Source: CAYSPG01 sp964432885
GTDB taxonomy: Bacteria; Bacteroidota; Bacteroidia; AKYH767-A; OLB10
NCBI GenBank assembly: GCA_964432885.1
Contig: CAYSPG010000002.1
Coordinates: forward strand, 248,001 to 312,000
DNA: 64,000 nucleotides
Direction: 5' to 3'
Below, piece after piece: positions 26,980-35,105 of this stretch. The notes below the pieces were generated by a model. That model was given only the letters and a program-made list of their open reading frames with translations, ran no database searches and had not been told where the DNA came from. Numbering within the stretch: position 1 is the stretch's first letter; the number at the start of each line of letters is the position of its first letter. The position numbers were made by a program, and so were the translations under genes.

Positions 26980-27924
26980 ATGCAGCCTGTTATTAATCCT
27001 GTTGACACACAACTTTTGTTAAGCGAACTTAACGAAGCGCGTTTTGTGCGCAAGGCAAACAATGGCAACAACGAAATTTATATTGTTACGCAACATGACT
27101 CACCCAATGTGTTACGTGAAATTGGTCGCCTTCGCGAAATTACATTTCGTGATGCTGGAGGCGGCACCGGAAAAGAAATTGATTTGGATGAGTTTGATGT
27201 AATTGAAAATTGCTACAAGCAACTTATAGTTTGGAATCCGCAGGAAAAGGAAATTGTTGGCGGCTATCGTTATATCCGTTGTGCCGAAGCTGCGCCTGAT
27301 GAAACACATCAGTTTAAATTAGCAACTACAGAGTTGTTTCACTTCAGTGATAATTTTATAGAAAATTATTTGCCTTACACAATTGAACTCGGGCGCTCGT
27401 TTGTGCAACCCAAATTTCAACCTAGTGCACAAAATAGAAAGGGGCTATTTTCATTGGATAATTTGTGGGATGGCTTAGGGGCAATTGCAATTGACAATCC
27501 TGACATAAAATATTTTTTTGGAAAAGTAACCATGTATCTAAAATTTAATCGTGAGGCGCGTGATATGATTTTATTTTTTATGCATTATTATTTTCCTGAT
27601 AAAGAAAAATTAGTTGTAGCACATAACCCTTTACAAACCGAAAACGATTTAACAGCTTTTGCAAAAGAGATTGAAGGGTTGCCTTACAAAGAGGGGCACC
27701 ACATATTAAATAAGCATGTTCGTGAATTAGGAGAAAATATTCCTCCATTGTTTAATTCATACATGAACCTTTCTGCTACTATGAAAATGTTTGGCACTGC
27801 ACTCAATCATCATTTTGGTGATGTAGAAGAAACAGGAATACTGGTAACACTTGCCGATATTTACGAAACAAAAAAAGAGCGGCATGTGAATACATATGTG
27901 CCGGTTAAAAAAGTAAGCAGTTAG
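26980..27924 (+). CDS. GNAT-like N-acyltransferase (GlsB/OlsB-like)
   Basis: This 314-residue protein resembles the acyl-ACP-dependent N-acyltransferases (OlsB, GlsB) that attach a 3-hydroxy fatty acid to ornithine or glycine. Visible elements are the REITFRDAGGGTGKEIDLDEFD strand-loop, IVGGYRYIRC, and ELGRSFVQPKFQ followed by LWDGLGAIA, the binding-loop region typical of this family. In Bacteroidota such genes occur next to the O-acyltransferase, matching the gene at 25222. The product would be an N-acyl amino acid at the inner membrane; the amino acid cannot be decided from sequence. TATTTTCG ends 8 bp before the ATG. Confidence 0.78.
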   Translation: MQPVINPVDTQLLLSELNEARFVRKANNGNNEIYIVTQHDSPNVLREIGRLREITFRDAGGGTGKEIDLDEFDVIENCYKQLIVWNPQEKEIVGGYRYIRCAEAAPDETHQFKLATTELFHFSDNFIENYLPYTIELGRSFVQPKFQPSAQNRKGLFSLDNLWDGLGAIAIDNPDIKYFFGKVTMYLKFNREARDMILFFMHYYFPDKEKLVVAHNPLQTENDLTAFAKEIEGLPYKEGHHILNKHVRELGENIPPLFNSYMNLSATMKMFGTALNHHFGDVEETGILVTLADIYETKKERHVNTYVPVKKVSS

Positions 27925-27968
27925 CAATAGGCAGTTTTCATTTTTCAATATTCTATCTAAGAAGCACC

Positions 27969-28003
27969 GATTCGTAAATTCGTAACTATTCGTTATTCGT
28001 ACC
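27969..28003 (+). repeat. 35-nt ATTCGTA-word leader abutting engB
   Basis: The 35 nt before the engB ATG are made of repeated ATTCGTA words (starting GATTCGTAAATTCGTAA). The minus-strand sequence before the clpX ATG at 62977-63012 matches at 33 of 35 positions. Both end in GTACC directly or one base before the start codon. Confidence 0.8.
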
Positions 28004-28603
28004 ATGGAGATTAAATCAGCAACTTTTATTCAAAGCAATTCGGACTACCGCAAATGCCCTGTACCTGAAAAACCAGAGTACGCTTTTATTGGACGAAGTA
28101 ATGTTGGCAAATCATCGCTTATAAATATGCTGTGTGCCAAAAAAGGATTGGCAAAAACGTCTTCCACACCCGGCAAAACCCTTTTGATAAATCATTTTTT
28201 AGTAAACGACACATGGTATTTGGTTGACTTACCCGGCTATGGTTTTGCAAAAGTTTCGAAAACAGAGCGTGAGAAATTAGAAAACATGATTCGAGGTTAT
28301 TTACAAAACAGAAAAAATTTGCTTTCGGTTTTTGTTTTGATTGACTGCCGCATTCCGCCACAGCAAAAAGATATTGATTTTATAAACGGGCTTGGAAAAA
28401 ATAATATTGCGTTTTCTATTGTGTTTACAAAGGCCGATAAACTTACTAAAACAAAATTGATGGCTTCGGTGCAAACATTTAAGCAAAAACTTTTGCAAAC
28501 ATGGAATGAACTGCCACCAACTTTTATTACATCTGCCGAAACAAAAACAGGCCGAGATGAATTGCTGAATTATATTGATGAGACCAATAAGGTCTTTAAA
28601 TAA
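28004..28603 (+). CDS. engB: Ribosome biogenesis GTPase EngB (YsxC/YihA)
   Basis: EngB is a small Ras-like GTPase needed for late 50S subunit assembly. The 199-residue protein has the G1 loop GRSNVGKSSLINML near residue 30, the Thr-containing G2 region STPGKT, the G3 motif DLPGYGFA, the G4 motif TKADK and a G5-like SAET. Length and order are typical. It is preceded by the ATTCGTA leader and ends facing gldC. Confidence 0.97.
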   Translation: MEIKSATFIQSNSDYRKCPVPEKPEYAFIGRSNVGKSSLINMLCAKKGLAKTSSTPGKTLLINHFLVNDTWYLVDLPGYGFAKVSKTEREKLENMIRGYLQNRKNLLSVFVLIDCRIPPQQKDIDFINGLGKNNIAFSIVFTKADKLTKTKLMASVQTFKQKLLQTWNELPPTFITSAETKTGRDELLNYIDETNKVFK

Positions 28604-28606
28604 ATG

Positions 28607-28660
28607 ATTGAAGATTGAACTGTGAAGATTGAAGAACAAAGGGCTGTGACAATCTTCAAT
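28607..28660. terminator. Inverted repeat between convergent engB and gldC
   Basis: ATTGAAGATTG (28607-28617) and CAATCTTCAAT (28650-28660) form an 11-bp perfect stem with a 32-nt loop that contains further GATTGAAG words. Its place between convergent stops suggests termination, but no strong T-run is present. Confidence 0.5.
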
Positions 28661-28661
28661 A

Positions 28662-28991
28662 TTATTTCACAAGATTTACGTCCTTACCAAACTGCCTGGC
28701 AAAGTTTTTAATGTTGGTTGAAAGCGCTTTATCGTTTGTGGCATTTAAATATGTATCGGCCATGCTCATAAACATTTCGTAGTAAAATTGTTGCATATCA
28801 TTTACCATCATGTCTTTTGTCCACAAATCAATGCGCATGGTGGTAAGTTCTTTTTTATCAAACAGCGTTAGCATTAAAGCTTTGCATTCTTTATCACCTT
28901 CCATTCCTGAGTCTTCGGCATTCCAGTGAAGCGCAACCGGATTTTTTTCTTCGTCAAGTGTTACGGTAAATTTTATTTCTGATTTTTTCAT
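28662..28991 (-). CDS. gldC: Gliding motility protein GldC
   Basis: GldC is a small soluble protein found with GldB in gliding Bacteroidota; it aids gliding and may stabilise GldB. The 109-residue sequence has the family features KFTVTLDEEKNPVALHWNA, followed by LTLFDKKELTTMRIDLWTKD and YEMFMSMADTYLNAT. The ATG at 28991 is clear. It follows gldB on the same strand with a 108-bp spacer that contains a hairpin. Confidence 0.93.
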   Translation of the reverse strand: MKKSEIKFTVTLDEEKNPVALHWNAEDSGMEGDKECKALMLTLFDKKELTTMRIDLWTKDMMVNDMQQFYYEMFMSMADTYLNATNDKALSTNIKNFARQFGKDVNLVK

Positions 28992-29024
28992 CTGAGAAAA
29001 ATTGTTTTATTGTTGAGTTTACGA

Positions 29025-29043
29025 AATCCCGCAAGGCGGGGTT
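29025..29043 (-). other. Hairpin in the gldB-gldC spacer
   Basis: AATCCCGC and GCGGGGTT form an 8-bp stem (one T-G pair) with an AAG loop. No T-run follows on the minus strand, so it may attenuate or protect the mRNA rather than terminate it. The CCCGC/GCGGG core resembles the terminator at 30871. Confidence 0.45.
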
Positions 29044-29069
29044 GAATTGCTAAATTGTTTTTTTTACTT

Positions 29070-29101
29070 CACTAAATCCTATCCCCTTAATCCTAAATCC
29101 T
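29070..29101. repeat. TAAATCCT word repeat, copy 1
   Basis: The spacer downstream of gldB carries CACTAAATCCTATCCCCTTA followed by repeats of AATCCT. A close relative in the same order lies at 63826-63857, downstream of clpP. Confidence 0.6.
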
Positions 29102-30140
29102 AAGAAGCAGGTTTGTATCCCGACTCGTTGAGTATTTTCTGCGCATCTTTTTCGTTGAGCAATTGTTGCAAAGAAACATCATTCTTTTGCATATATGCTT
29201 TTACAATTTGCCAGCCTATCCATTGCGCTGTTTTTGCGGGCGCTCCTTTTGGAAAACCTTGTGTGGTGTTACCATCCGAAATGTATTTCATGTACTCTAT
29301 CTCATTGGTGTTGTATAAAAGTTTTTGCTCAAGATAGTATGCCCACATTTGCGATTCGTTTTCATTGCACCACTTTAATTGTTGTGCTGAGTAACCAATT
29401 TTTATCGTGTCATGTTCCTGTGGCGACATCAAATCTGTGAAGTGCAAAAGCTTGCCATAGTATATCATGTGGCTTAGAAGTTCTTTTTTTACCAAATCAA
29501 CATCATATTCACTTTGAAACCATCCTTTGATACAATCATTAACCAAATATTCCTTTGAATATTTCTTATACATGTATTCAGGTATTTGAAGCGATGGATA
29601 AAATTCGCAATCGCGTCCAAGATACATATCGAGTCCGATGCCAAGTATACTATCTGTTGTAACCACATTATAATTAAATGCTGAAACATACGTTACAACA
29701 TTCGGAATATTTTTTTCCGGAAAATAGTATTTAAGGTACTTGCAAAAATTTTCTATTCCTTCAAAAACATTTTTCACATCCCTATCAGTAAAAACATTTT
29801 TTGTTCTTGTAAAAATATCATGCACATCTTTATCATGAACAAATGCATTTAAGTTTGCAGCAAGCAAGGTATCATTTGTTGGTGGCAAATGAATCACACG
29901 GTTGGTAAACAAATCAAAAAAAGTTCCATAGGTATTTCTTAATTGCACAATAGTTTTTGCTGAAATGGAATCATGCGCAAACAAATCTTGCTCAAAGCGA
30001 AATTGCTTTTGCTCAATTTTTATTTCCGAAACATCCACATCGTTTTTGTTTGATGTGCACGAAGCAATTAACAAAACAGTTGTTGAAACAATTAGCGAAA
30101 CGAAATATTTTTTGCTGAAAAAATTATTTATCATTGCCAT
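29100..30140 (-). CDS. gldB: Gliding motility lipoprotein GldB
   Basis: GldB is a lipoprotein required for gliding in Flavobacterium. The N-terminus carries a lipoprotein signal (FVSLIVSTTVLLIASC) with the acylated Cys at residue 28. The mature part shows family stretches such as FRFEQDLFAHDSISAKTIVQ and LGIGLDMYLGRDCEFYP. The 346-residue length is close to known GldB proteins. Either the ATG at 30140 or the one at 30134 may be used. It is divergent from the beta-barrel gene with only about 21 bp between start codons. Motility itself cannot be concluded from gldB and gldC alone. Confidence 0.92.
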   Translation of the reverse strand: MAMINNFFSKKYFVSLIVSTTVLLIASCTSNKNDVDVSEIKIEQKQFRFEQDLFAHDSISAKTIVQLRNTYGTFFDLFTNRVIHLPPTNDTLLAANLNAFVHDKDVHDIFTRTKNVFTDRDVKNVFEGIENFCKYLKYYFPEKNIPNVVTYVSAFNYNVVTTDSILGIGLDMYLGRDCEFYPSLQIPEYMYKKYSKEYLVNDCIKGWFQSEYDVDLVKKELLSHMIYYGKLLHFTDLMSPQEHDTIKIGYSAQQLKWCNENESQMWAYYLEQKLLYNTNEIEYMKYISDGNTTQGFPKGAPAKTAQWIGWQIVKAYMQKNDVSLQQLLNEKDAQKILNESGYKPAS

Positions 30141-30161
30141 GAATTAAAACACAAAAAAAAT

Positions 30162-30848
30162 ATGCGCACAAAAATATCACTAATTGCAATTGCAGCATTT
30201 TTGTTTACTACAGTTGCAAATGCACAGGACAACGACAAAAAGATGAGTTTTGGTTTAAAGGTTGCTCCTTCCTTAGCATGGATAAAGTCTGACTCAAAAG
30301 TTGTGGAAAAGGATGGCTCTCGTATTGGTTTTGCATATGGCCTGATTACCGATTTTAATTTTTCGAGCAACTATGCATTTGGAACCGGCATAGATGTAAC
30401 TTACCGCGGTGGCAAAACCCAAAACAAATATCCCGATGGGCTTTCATACGATAAAAGTTCTTTTACTCTTCAATACATTGAACTGCCGATAACATTAAAA
30501 TTAAAGACAAACGAAATTGGTTACATCACATACTTTGGTCGCTTTGGTTTTGCACCTGGTATTAACATTAAAGCCAAGGGGGATTTTGAAAATACAATAA
30601 CCGAAGAAAAATCTGATGATTTGGGTGCAAAAAAAGGAATCAACCCTGTTAATCTTTCATTTCTTGTGGGGCTTGGAGCTACCTACTCATTAGGTGGCAG
30701 TACTGCAGTGCTTGTTGGCATTACGTTTAACAATGGCTTCCTTGATATTTTTGATAAAGACTATAAAGCTCCTGACGAGAACGGGGAATATGTTGATGTA
30801 AAAGCCACAAACAGTTTTATTGCGTTGGAAGTAGGAATATTGTTTTAA
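30162..30848 (+). CDS. PorT-like outer-membrane beta-barrel protein
   Basis: This 228-residue protein has a signal peptide (MRTKISLIAIAAFLFTTVANA) and alternating hydrophobic strands ending in a C-terminal aromatic residue (VGILF), typical of eight- to ten-stranded outer-membrane barrels. Motifs such as FGLKVAPSLAWIKSD and RIGFAYGLITDFNFS fit the PorT/OMP_b-brl_2 group. Function is not determined; some members take part in type IX secretion, but most are uncharacterised. It is followed by a strong terminator. Confidence 0.85.
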   Translation: MRTKISLIAIAAFLFTTVANAQDNDKKMSFGLKVAPSLAWIKSDSKVVEKDGSRIGFAYGLITDFNFSSNYAFGTGIDVTYRGGKTQNKYPDGLSYDKSSFTLQYIELPITLKLKTNEIGYITYFGRFGFAPGINIKAKGDFENTITEEKSDDLGAKKGINPVNLSFLVGLGATYSLGGSTAVLVGITFNNGFLDIFDKDYKAPDENGEYVDVKATNSFIALEVGILF

Positions 30849-30870
30849 TTTTTTTTGATAAACAAGGTGT

Positions 30871-30902
30871 ATCCCGTTTCGCAAGAGGCGGGATTTTTTT
30901 TG
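30871..30902 (+). terminator. Intrinsic terminator after the beta-barrel gene
   Basis: ATCCCGTTTC and GAGGCGGGAT form a 10-bp stem (two G-T pairs) capped by a GCAA tetraloop and followed by eight T. Confidence 0.92.
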
Positions 30903-30903
30903 G

Positions 30904-30938
30904 CCTCACCCCTTGCCCCCTATCCAAACGAGAGGGGA
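30904..30938. repeat. CCCCTCTC-family palindromic repeat, copy 2
   Basis: The element CCCCTATCCAAACGAGAGGG, preceded by CCTCACCCCTTGC, lies upstream of nadE. It aligns at about 18 of 22 core positions with the copy inside nadE 0.8 kb downstream. Confidence 0.65.
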
Positions 30939-30980
30939 ATTTGAATGTGCTGGTTCAATTGAATAACCTAATTTCGCAGT

Positions 30981-32609
30981 ATGAAAATAGCATTGGCTCA
31001 ACTGAATTATCATGTTGGGAATTTTGAGTCGAACACAAAAAAAATTATTGAGCACATAAATCGTGCAAAAAAAGAAAATGCACAATTGGTTGTATTTGCA
31101 GAGTTGGCTGTGTGCGCATATCCTCCGCTTGATTTTTTAGAGTTTGAAGATTTTGACAAACGATGTATTGAATGTATTGACTTAATTGCAAAAGAATGCA
31201 TGGGCATTGCCGCCATAGTTGGCTCGCCTTCAAAAAATCCCATCCTTGAAGGAAAAAATTTATACAACTCCGCTTTTTTTCTGGCTGAAGGAAAAATAAA
31301 AAGTGTTGTACACAAAACACTTCTTCCAACTTACGATGTGTTTGATGAGTACCGCTATTTTGAACCCAACCGGAAATTTGAATGTATTGAATTGAACGGA
31401 AAAAAAATTGCACTCACCATTTGCGAAGATTTATGGAATGTAGAAGATGATCCATTGTACATACATTCACCGATGGAAGAATTGATAAAAGAAAATCCAG
31501 CATTGATAATAAACATTGCCGCATCACCTTTTGATTACAACCATGCAAAAACACGCAAAGCAATTTTAAACCGAAATGTGTTGCAGTATAATCTACCTGT
31601 TGTGTATGTAAACCATGTTGGCGCACAAACCGAAATTATTTTTGACGGGGGCTCTGTAGCTTTTGATAAAAACGGTGAAGTTGCATGTGAGTGTGATTAT
31701 TTTACTGAGGATTTGAAGTATATTGATACAACACTCCTCTTCCCCAACCCCTCTCCGAATGAGAGGGGAGCCATTGCGCTTATACATGATGCATTGGTTT
31801 TAGGTGTAAAAGATTATTTTAATAAGATGGGTTTTACAAAGGCTGTGCTTGGTTTATCGGGTGGCATTGATTCTGCTTTGGTAACTGTGCTTGCAGCTGA
31901 GGCTTTGGGAAAAGAAAATGTATTGCCTGTTATGATGCCTTCTGAATTTTCGAGCGAACATTCTATTACCGATTCGGTTTTGCTTTGCCAGAATTTGGGA
32001 ATAAAACATGAGCAAATTTCTATCAAAGAAATTTTTAATTCATATACGGCTACACTTCATCCACTTTTTAAAAACACAACGTTTAATATTGCCGAAGAAA
32101 ACATACAGGCACGTGTGCGCGGCACATTGGTAATGGCACTTAGCAATAAGTTTGGAAATATTTTGTTAAACACTTCAAACAAAAGTGAATTGGCTGTAGG
32201 TTATGGAACATTGTATGGCGACATGTGTGGAGGATTAAGTGTGATTGGTGATTTGTACAAAACGCAAGTGTTTGAGTTGTGCAAACACATTAACCGCGAA
32301 AAAGAAATTATTCCTTCAAACATTATTACCAAAGAGCCATCGGCAGAACTGCGACCCAATCAAAAAGACAGTGATTCGCTGCCACCTTATGATATACTAG
32401 ATGCAATTCTTTACGAATACATTGAGCACCGTAAAGGACCACGTGAAATTATTGCAGCCGGTTTTGATGAAGCACTTGTAAACCGAATTTTAAAAATGGT
32501 GAATGCGAGTGAATATAAACGAAAACAATTTGCTCCTATTTTACGTGTTTCATCAAAGGCATTTGGCCTGGGCAGGAGAATGCCTATTGTGGCAAAGTAT
32601 CTTTTGTAA
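30981..32609 (+). CDS. nadE: Glutamine-dependent NAD+ synthetase
   Basis: NadE makes NAD+ from nicotinate adenine dinucleotide, using ammonia released from glutamine. The N-terminal nitrilase-like domain shows the triad Glu in VFAELAVCAYP, Lys in VHKTLLPTYDVFDE and Cys in LTICEDLWN. The C-terminal synthetase domain has the pyrophosphatase loop LGLSGGIDSALVTV near residue 290 and TSNKSELAVGYGTLYGD. At 542 residues the two-domain form is normal. The inter-domain linker (about residues 252-264) is encoded by a CCCCTCTC/GAGAGGGG palindrome read in frame. The start is an ATG with TAATTTCG 5 bp upstream. Confidence 0.96.
   Translation: MKIALAQLNYHVGNFESNTKKIIEHINRAKKENAQLVVFAELAVCAYPPLDFLEFEDFDKRCIECIDLIAKECMGIAAIVGSPSKNPILEGKNLYNSAFFLAEGKIKSVVHKTLLPTYDVFDEYRYFEPNRKFECIELNGKKIALTICEDLWNVEDDPLYIHSPMEELIKENPALIINIAASPFDYNHAKTRKAILNRNVLQYNLPVVYVNHVGAQTEIIFDGGSVAFDKNGEVACECDYFTEDLKYIDTTLLFPNPSPNERGAIALIHDALVLGVKDYFNKMGFTKAVLGLSGGIDSALVTVLAAEALGKENVLPVMMPSEFSSEHSITDSVLLCQNLGIKHEQISIKEIFNSYTATLHPLFKNTTFNIAEENIQARVRGTLVMALSNKFGNILLNTSNKSELAVGYGTLYGDMCGGLSVIGDLYKTQVFELCKHINREKEIIPSNIITKEPSAELRPNQKDSDSLPPYDILDAILYEYIEHRKGPREIIAAGFDEALVNRILKMVNASEYKRKQFAPILRVSSKAFGLGRRMPIVAKYLL
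31741..31770. repeat. CCCCTCTC-family palindrome inside nadE, copy 3
   Basis: CCCCTCTC (31748-31755) and GAGAGGGG (31761-31768) surround a 5-nt loop. The element keeps the nadE frame and encodes the residues FPNPSPNERG, located between the nitrilase and synthetase domains. Confidence 0.8.
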
Positions 32610-32743
32610 AGAAAAATTGATCGGCAATTCTTAATTAGGGAAAGCTATGTATTATTTTTTGGTTAGATTTTTGCTGTAATGTTTTAGTATTAATTATCTT
32701 TTTCAATGGAATTGATTTTACTTTCGGGTTTCACCTGAATTCT

Positions 32744-32959
32744 ATGATAAATCCACATTTATTTAATACGAGTAGTGAAAATTATCTCCACTCAATTTGT
32801 ATTTATAATTCAACCGGGCAGATGATAAGGCAAATAAATAAAATACACTCACTTCCTGTTTTCATTGAAACGCAAAACTTGAGTTCAGGTTTATATCTAC
32901 TAAGTATAAACACGCAACATCAAAAAAATTTGATGTTTAAAACAAACATCCTGAAATAA
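32744..32959 (+). pseudogene. Orphan T9SS C-terminal sorting domain
   Basis: This 71-codon frame matches only the last part of a type A sorting domain: ICIYNSTGQMIRQINK, then LSSGLYLLSI and a basic end (KNLMFKTNILK). No signal peptide or passenger domain is present. The frame is open upstream to about 32639, but that part is unlike the family. It is most simply the remnant of a lost surface-protein gene; a real short protein is possible but could not be exported without a signal peptide. Confidence 0.6.
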
Positions 32960-32988
32960 ATTTTACTAAAGCAAAGGATTTACTTTTA

Positions 32989-33037
32989 AATTCTAAATAA
33001 AAAAGAAGCCATTGAGGCTTCTTTTTTATTTAGAATT
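32989..33037. terminator. Perfect 22-bp bidirectional terminator before dnaK
   Basis: The arm at 32989-33010 (AATTCTAAATAAAAAAGAAG then CC) is repeated exactly in inverted form at 33016-33037 around the loop ATTGA. T-runs lie in both arms, so it can terminate dnaK on the minus strand and whatever is read on the plus strand. Confidence 0.92.
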
Positions 33038-33055
33038 ATTCGTTTGCTAACAGCG

Positions 33056-34978
33056 TTATTTCTTCTCGTCTTTTACTTCCTCATAATCTACATCGGTAAC
33101 ATTATCTTTTGCACTATCCGATGTATTGGAACTGGTATTTGCTTCGGGCTGAGGATTAGCGGTACTTGACGTATTATTGGTAGCATTATACATTTCCTGC
33201 GATGCCGCCTGCCATGCTGAATTTAAAGCGGCCATGGCTGTATCAATACTTGCTACGTTGCGCTCTTTGTGAGCATCTTTAAGCTGGGATAAGGCACGCT
33301 GGATATTTTCTTTATTGCCCTGCGAAAGTTTGTCGCCATACTCAGTGAGTTGTTTTTCGGTTTGAAATACCATACTGTCTGCCATATTTATCTTCTCTGT
33401 TTCTTCTTTCACTTTTTTGTCGGCTTCAGCATTTTTCTCAGCTTCTTCTTTCATACGTTTAATTTCAGCATCAGATAAACCACTGGAAGCTTCAATGCGT
33501 ATTTTTTGTTCTTTGTTGGTTCCTTTGTCTTTTGCCGTTACGTGCAAAATACCATTGGCATCAATATCAAAAGTTACCTCAATTTGTGGGATGCCACGTG
33601 GTGCGGGAGGAATTCCGTCAAGATGAAAGCGGCCAATTGTTCGGTTATCCTTTGCCATTGGGCGTTCACCCTGCAGCACATGTATTTCAACCGAGGGTTG
33701 ATTATCACTTGCTGTAGAAAACACTTCGCTTTTTTTGGTAGGAATGGTTGTGTTAGCCTCGATAAGTTTTGTAAATACACCGCCCATGGTTTCAATACCC
33801 AGTGAAAGAGGTGTAACATCAAGCAGCAATACGTCTTTTACATCACCCGTTAACACACCACCTTGTATGGCAGCACCAACTGCAACTACTTCATCAGGGT
33901 TAACACCTTTAGAAGGTTGCCTTCCAAAGAATTTTTCAACGGCAGTTTGTATAGCGGGTATGCGTGTTGAACCGCCTACCAAAATCACATCATCAATATC
34001 CGAAACTTTTAATCCGGCTTTTTCTAAAGCTGTGCGACAAGGCTCAATAGTTCGCTTAATTAAATCGTCAACCAGTTGCTCAAACTTGGCACGTGTTAAT
34101 GTTTTTACCAGGTGCTTGGGAACACCGTCAACCGGCATAATGTATGGCAGGTTAATTTCGGTTTGAGCCGAACTTGACAATTCAATTTTTGCTTTTTCAG
34201 CTGCTTCTTTTAAGCGTTGCAAAGCCATTGGATCTTTTCGTAAATCCAAACCCTCATCACTTTTAAATTCATCGGCAAGCCAGTCAATAATGCGTTGGTC
34301 AAAATCATCGCCCCCAAGGTGTGTATCGCCATCGGTTGATTTTACTTCAAACACACCATCACCAAGTTCAAGCACCGATACGTCATGTGTACCACCGCCA
34401 CAATCAAACACAACAATTTTTATGTCTTTGCCTTTTTTGTCTAATCCATAAGCAAGTGCTGCTGCTGTAGGCTCGTTAATTATACGCAACACTTTTAATC
34501 CTGCAATTTCACCGGCCTCTTTTGTAGCCTGACGCTGCGAATCGTTAAAATATGCAGGCACTGTAATAACGGCTTCGGTTACTTCACTTCCTAAATAGTC
34601 TTCGGCAGTTTTTTTCATTTTTTGCAATACGATTGCCGAAATTTCTTGCGGTGTGTAAAGCCTGTCATTGATTTTTACACGTGGGGTGTTGTTATCTCCT
34701 TTTACCACTTCATATGGCACCCGGTCTTTTTCCTTGGTCGTGTGATCAAATGTTTCACCCATAAACCGTTTAATGCTGTACACGGTATTTTTTGGATTTG
34801 TTATGGCCTGGCGCTTTGCAGGGTCGCCTACTTTACGTTCGCCATCCTTAATAAATCCAATTACAGACGGAGTTGTTCTGCGTCCTTCGCTATTTGGAAT
34901 TACAACAGGCTCGTTACCTTCCATAACTGCCACACATGAATTAGTGGTTCCTAAATCTATTCCAATTACTTTTCTCAT
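33056..34978 (-). CDS. dnaK: Molecular chaperone DnaK (Hsp70)
   Basis: DnaK is the ATP-dependent Hsp70 chaperone of the cytoplasm. The ATPase domain opens KVIGIDLGTTNSCVAVMEG and contains PAYFNDSQRQATKEAG, FDCGGGTHDVSVLELGDG (with His where Thr is common) and DDVILVGGSTRIPAI. The substrate domain shows LLLDVTPLSLGIETMGG. The tail is Asn/Ser/Asp-rich and ends DVDYEEVKDEKK. The 640-residue length is standard. The gene stands alone, without dnaJ or grpE beside it. Confidence 0.99.
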   Translation of the reverse strand: MRKVIGIDLGTTNSCVAVMEGNEPVVIPNSEGRRTTPSVIGFIKDGERKVGDPAKRQAITNPKNTVYSIKRFMGETFDHTTKEKDRVPYEVVKGDNNTPRVKINDRLYTPQEISAIVLQKMKKTAEDYLGSEVTEAVITVPAYFNDSQRQATKEAGEIAGLKVLRIINEPTAAALAYGLDKKGKDIKIVVFDCGGGTHDVSVLELGDGVFEVKSTDGDTHLGGDDFDQRIIDWLADEFKSDEGLDLRKDPMALQRLKEAAEKAKIELSSSAQTEINLPYIMPVDGVPKHLVKTLTRAKFEQLVDDLIKRTIEPCRTALEKAGLKVSDIDDVILVGGSTRIPAIQTAVEKFFGRQPSKGVNPDEVVAVGAAIQGGVLTGDVKDVLLLDVTPLSLGIETMGGVFTKLIEANTTIPTKKSEVFSTASDNQPSVEIHVLQGERPMAKDNRTIGRFHLDGIPPAPRGIPQIEVTFDIDANGILHVTAKDKGTNKEQKIRIEASSGLSDAEIKRMKEEAEKNAEADKKVKEETEKINMADSMVFQTEKQLTEYGDKLSQGNKENIQRALSQLKDAHKERNVASIDTAMAALNSAWQAASQEMYNATNNTSSTANPQPEANTSSNTSDSAKDNVTDVDYEEVKDEKK

Positions 34979-35105
34979 TTTATATTTTTTTTTAATTTAA
35001 AAAGTAGTTGTCAATGATAATGCCATCAGCATTTTACTGACAGTATTACCCAATATGTCATGAAAGAGGGTTTTGCCTCTAAAAAAATGAATGACAAAGC
35101 GTCAT

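Noticed and set aside
25222..28603. A new defence island around the toxin-antitoxin genes
   Set aside because: Neighbours are lipid acyltransferases and engB. No nuclease, helicase or other defence domain is present.
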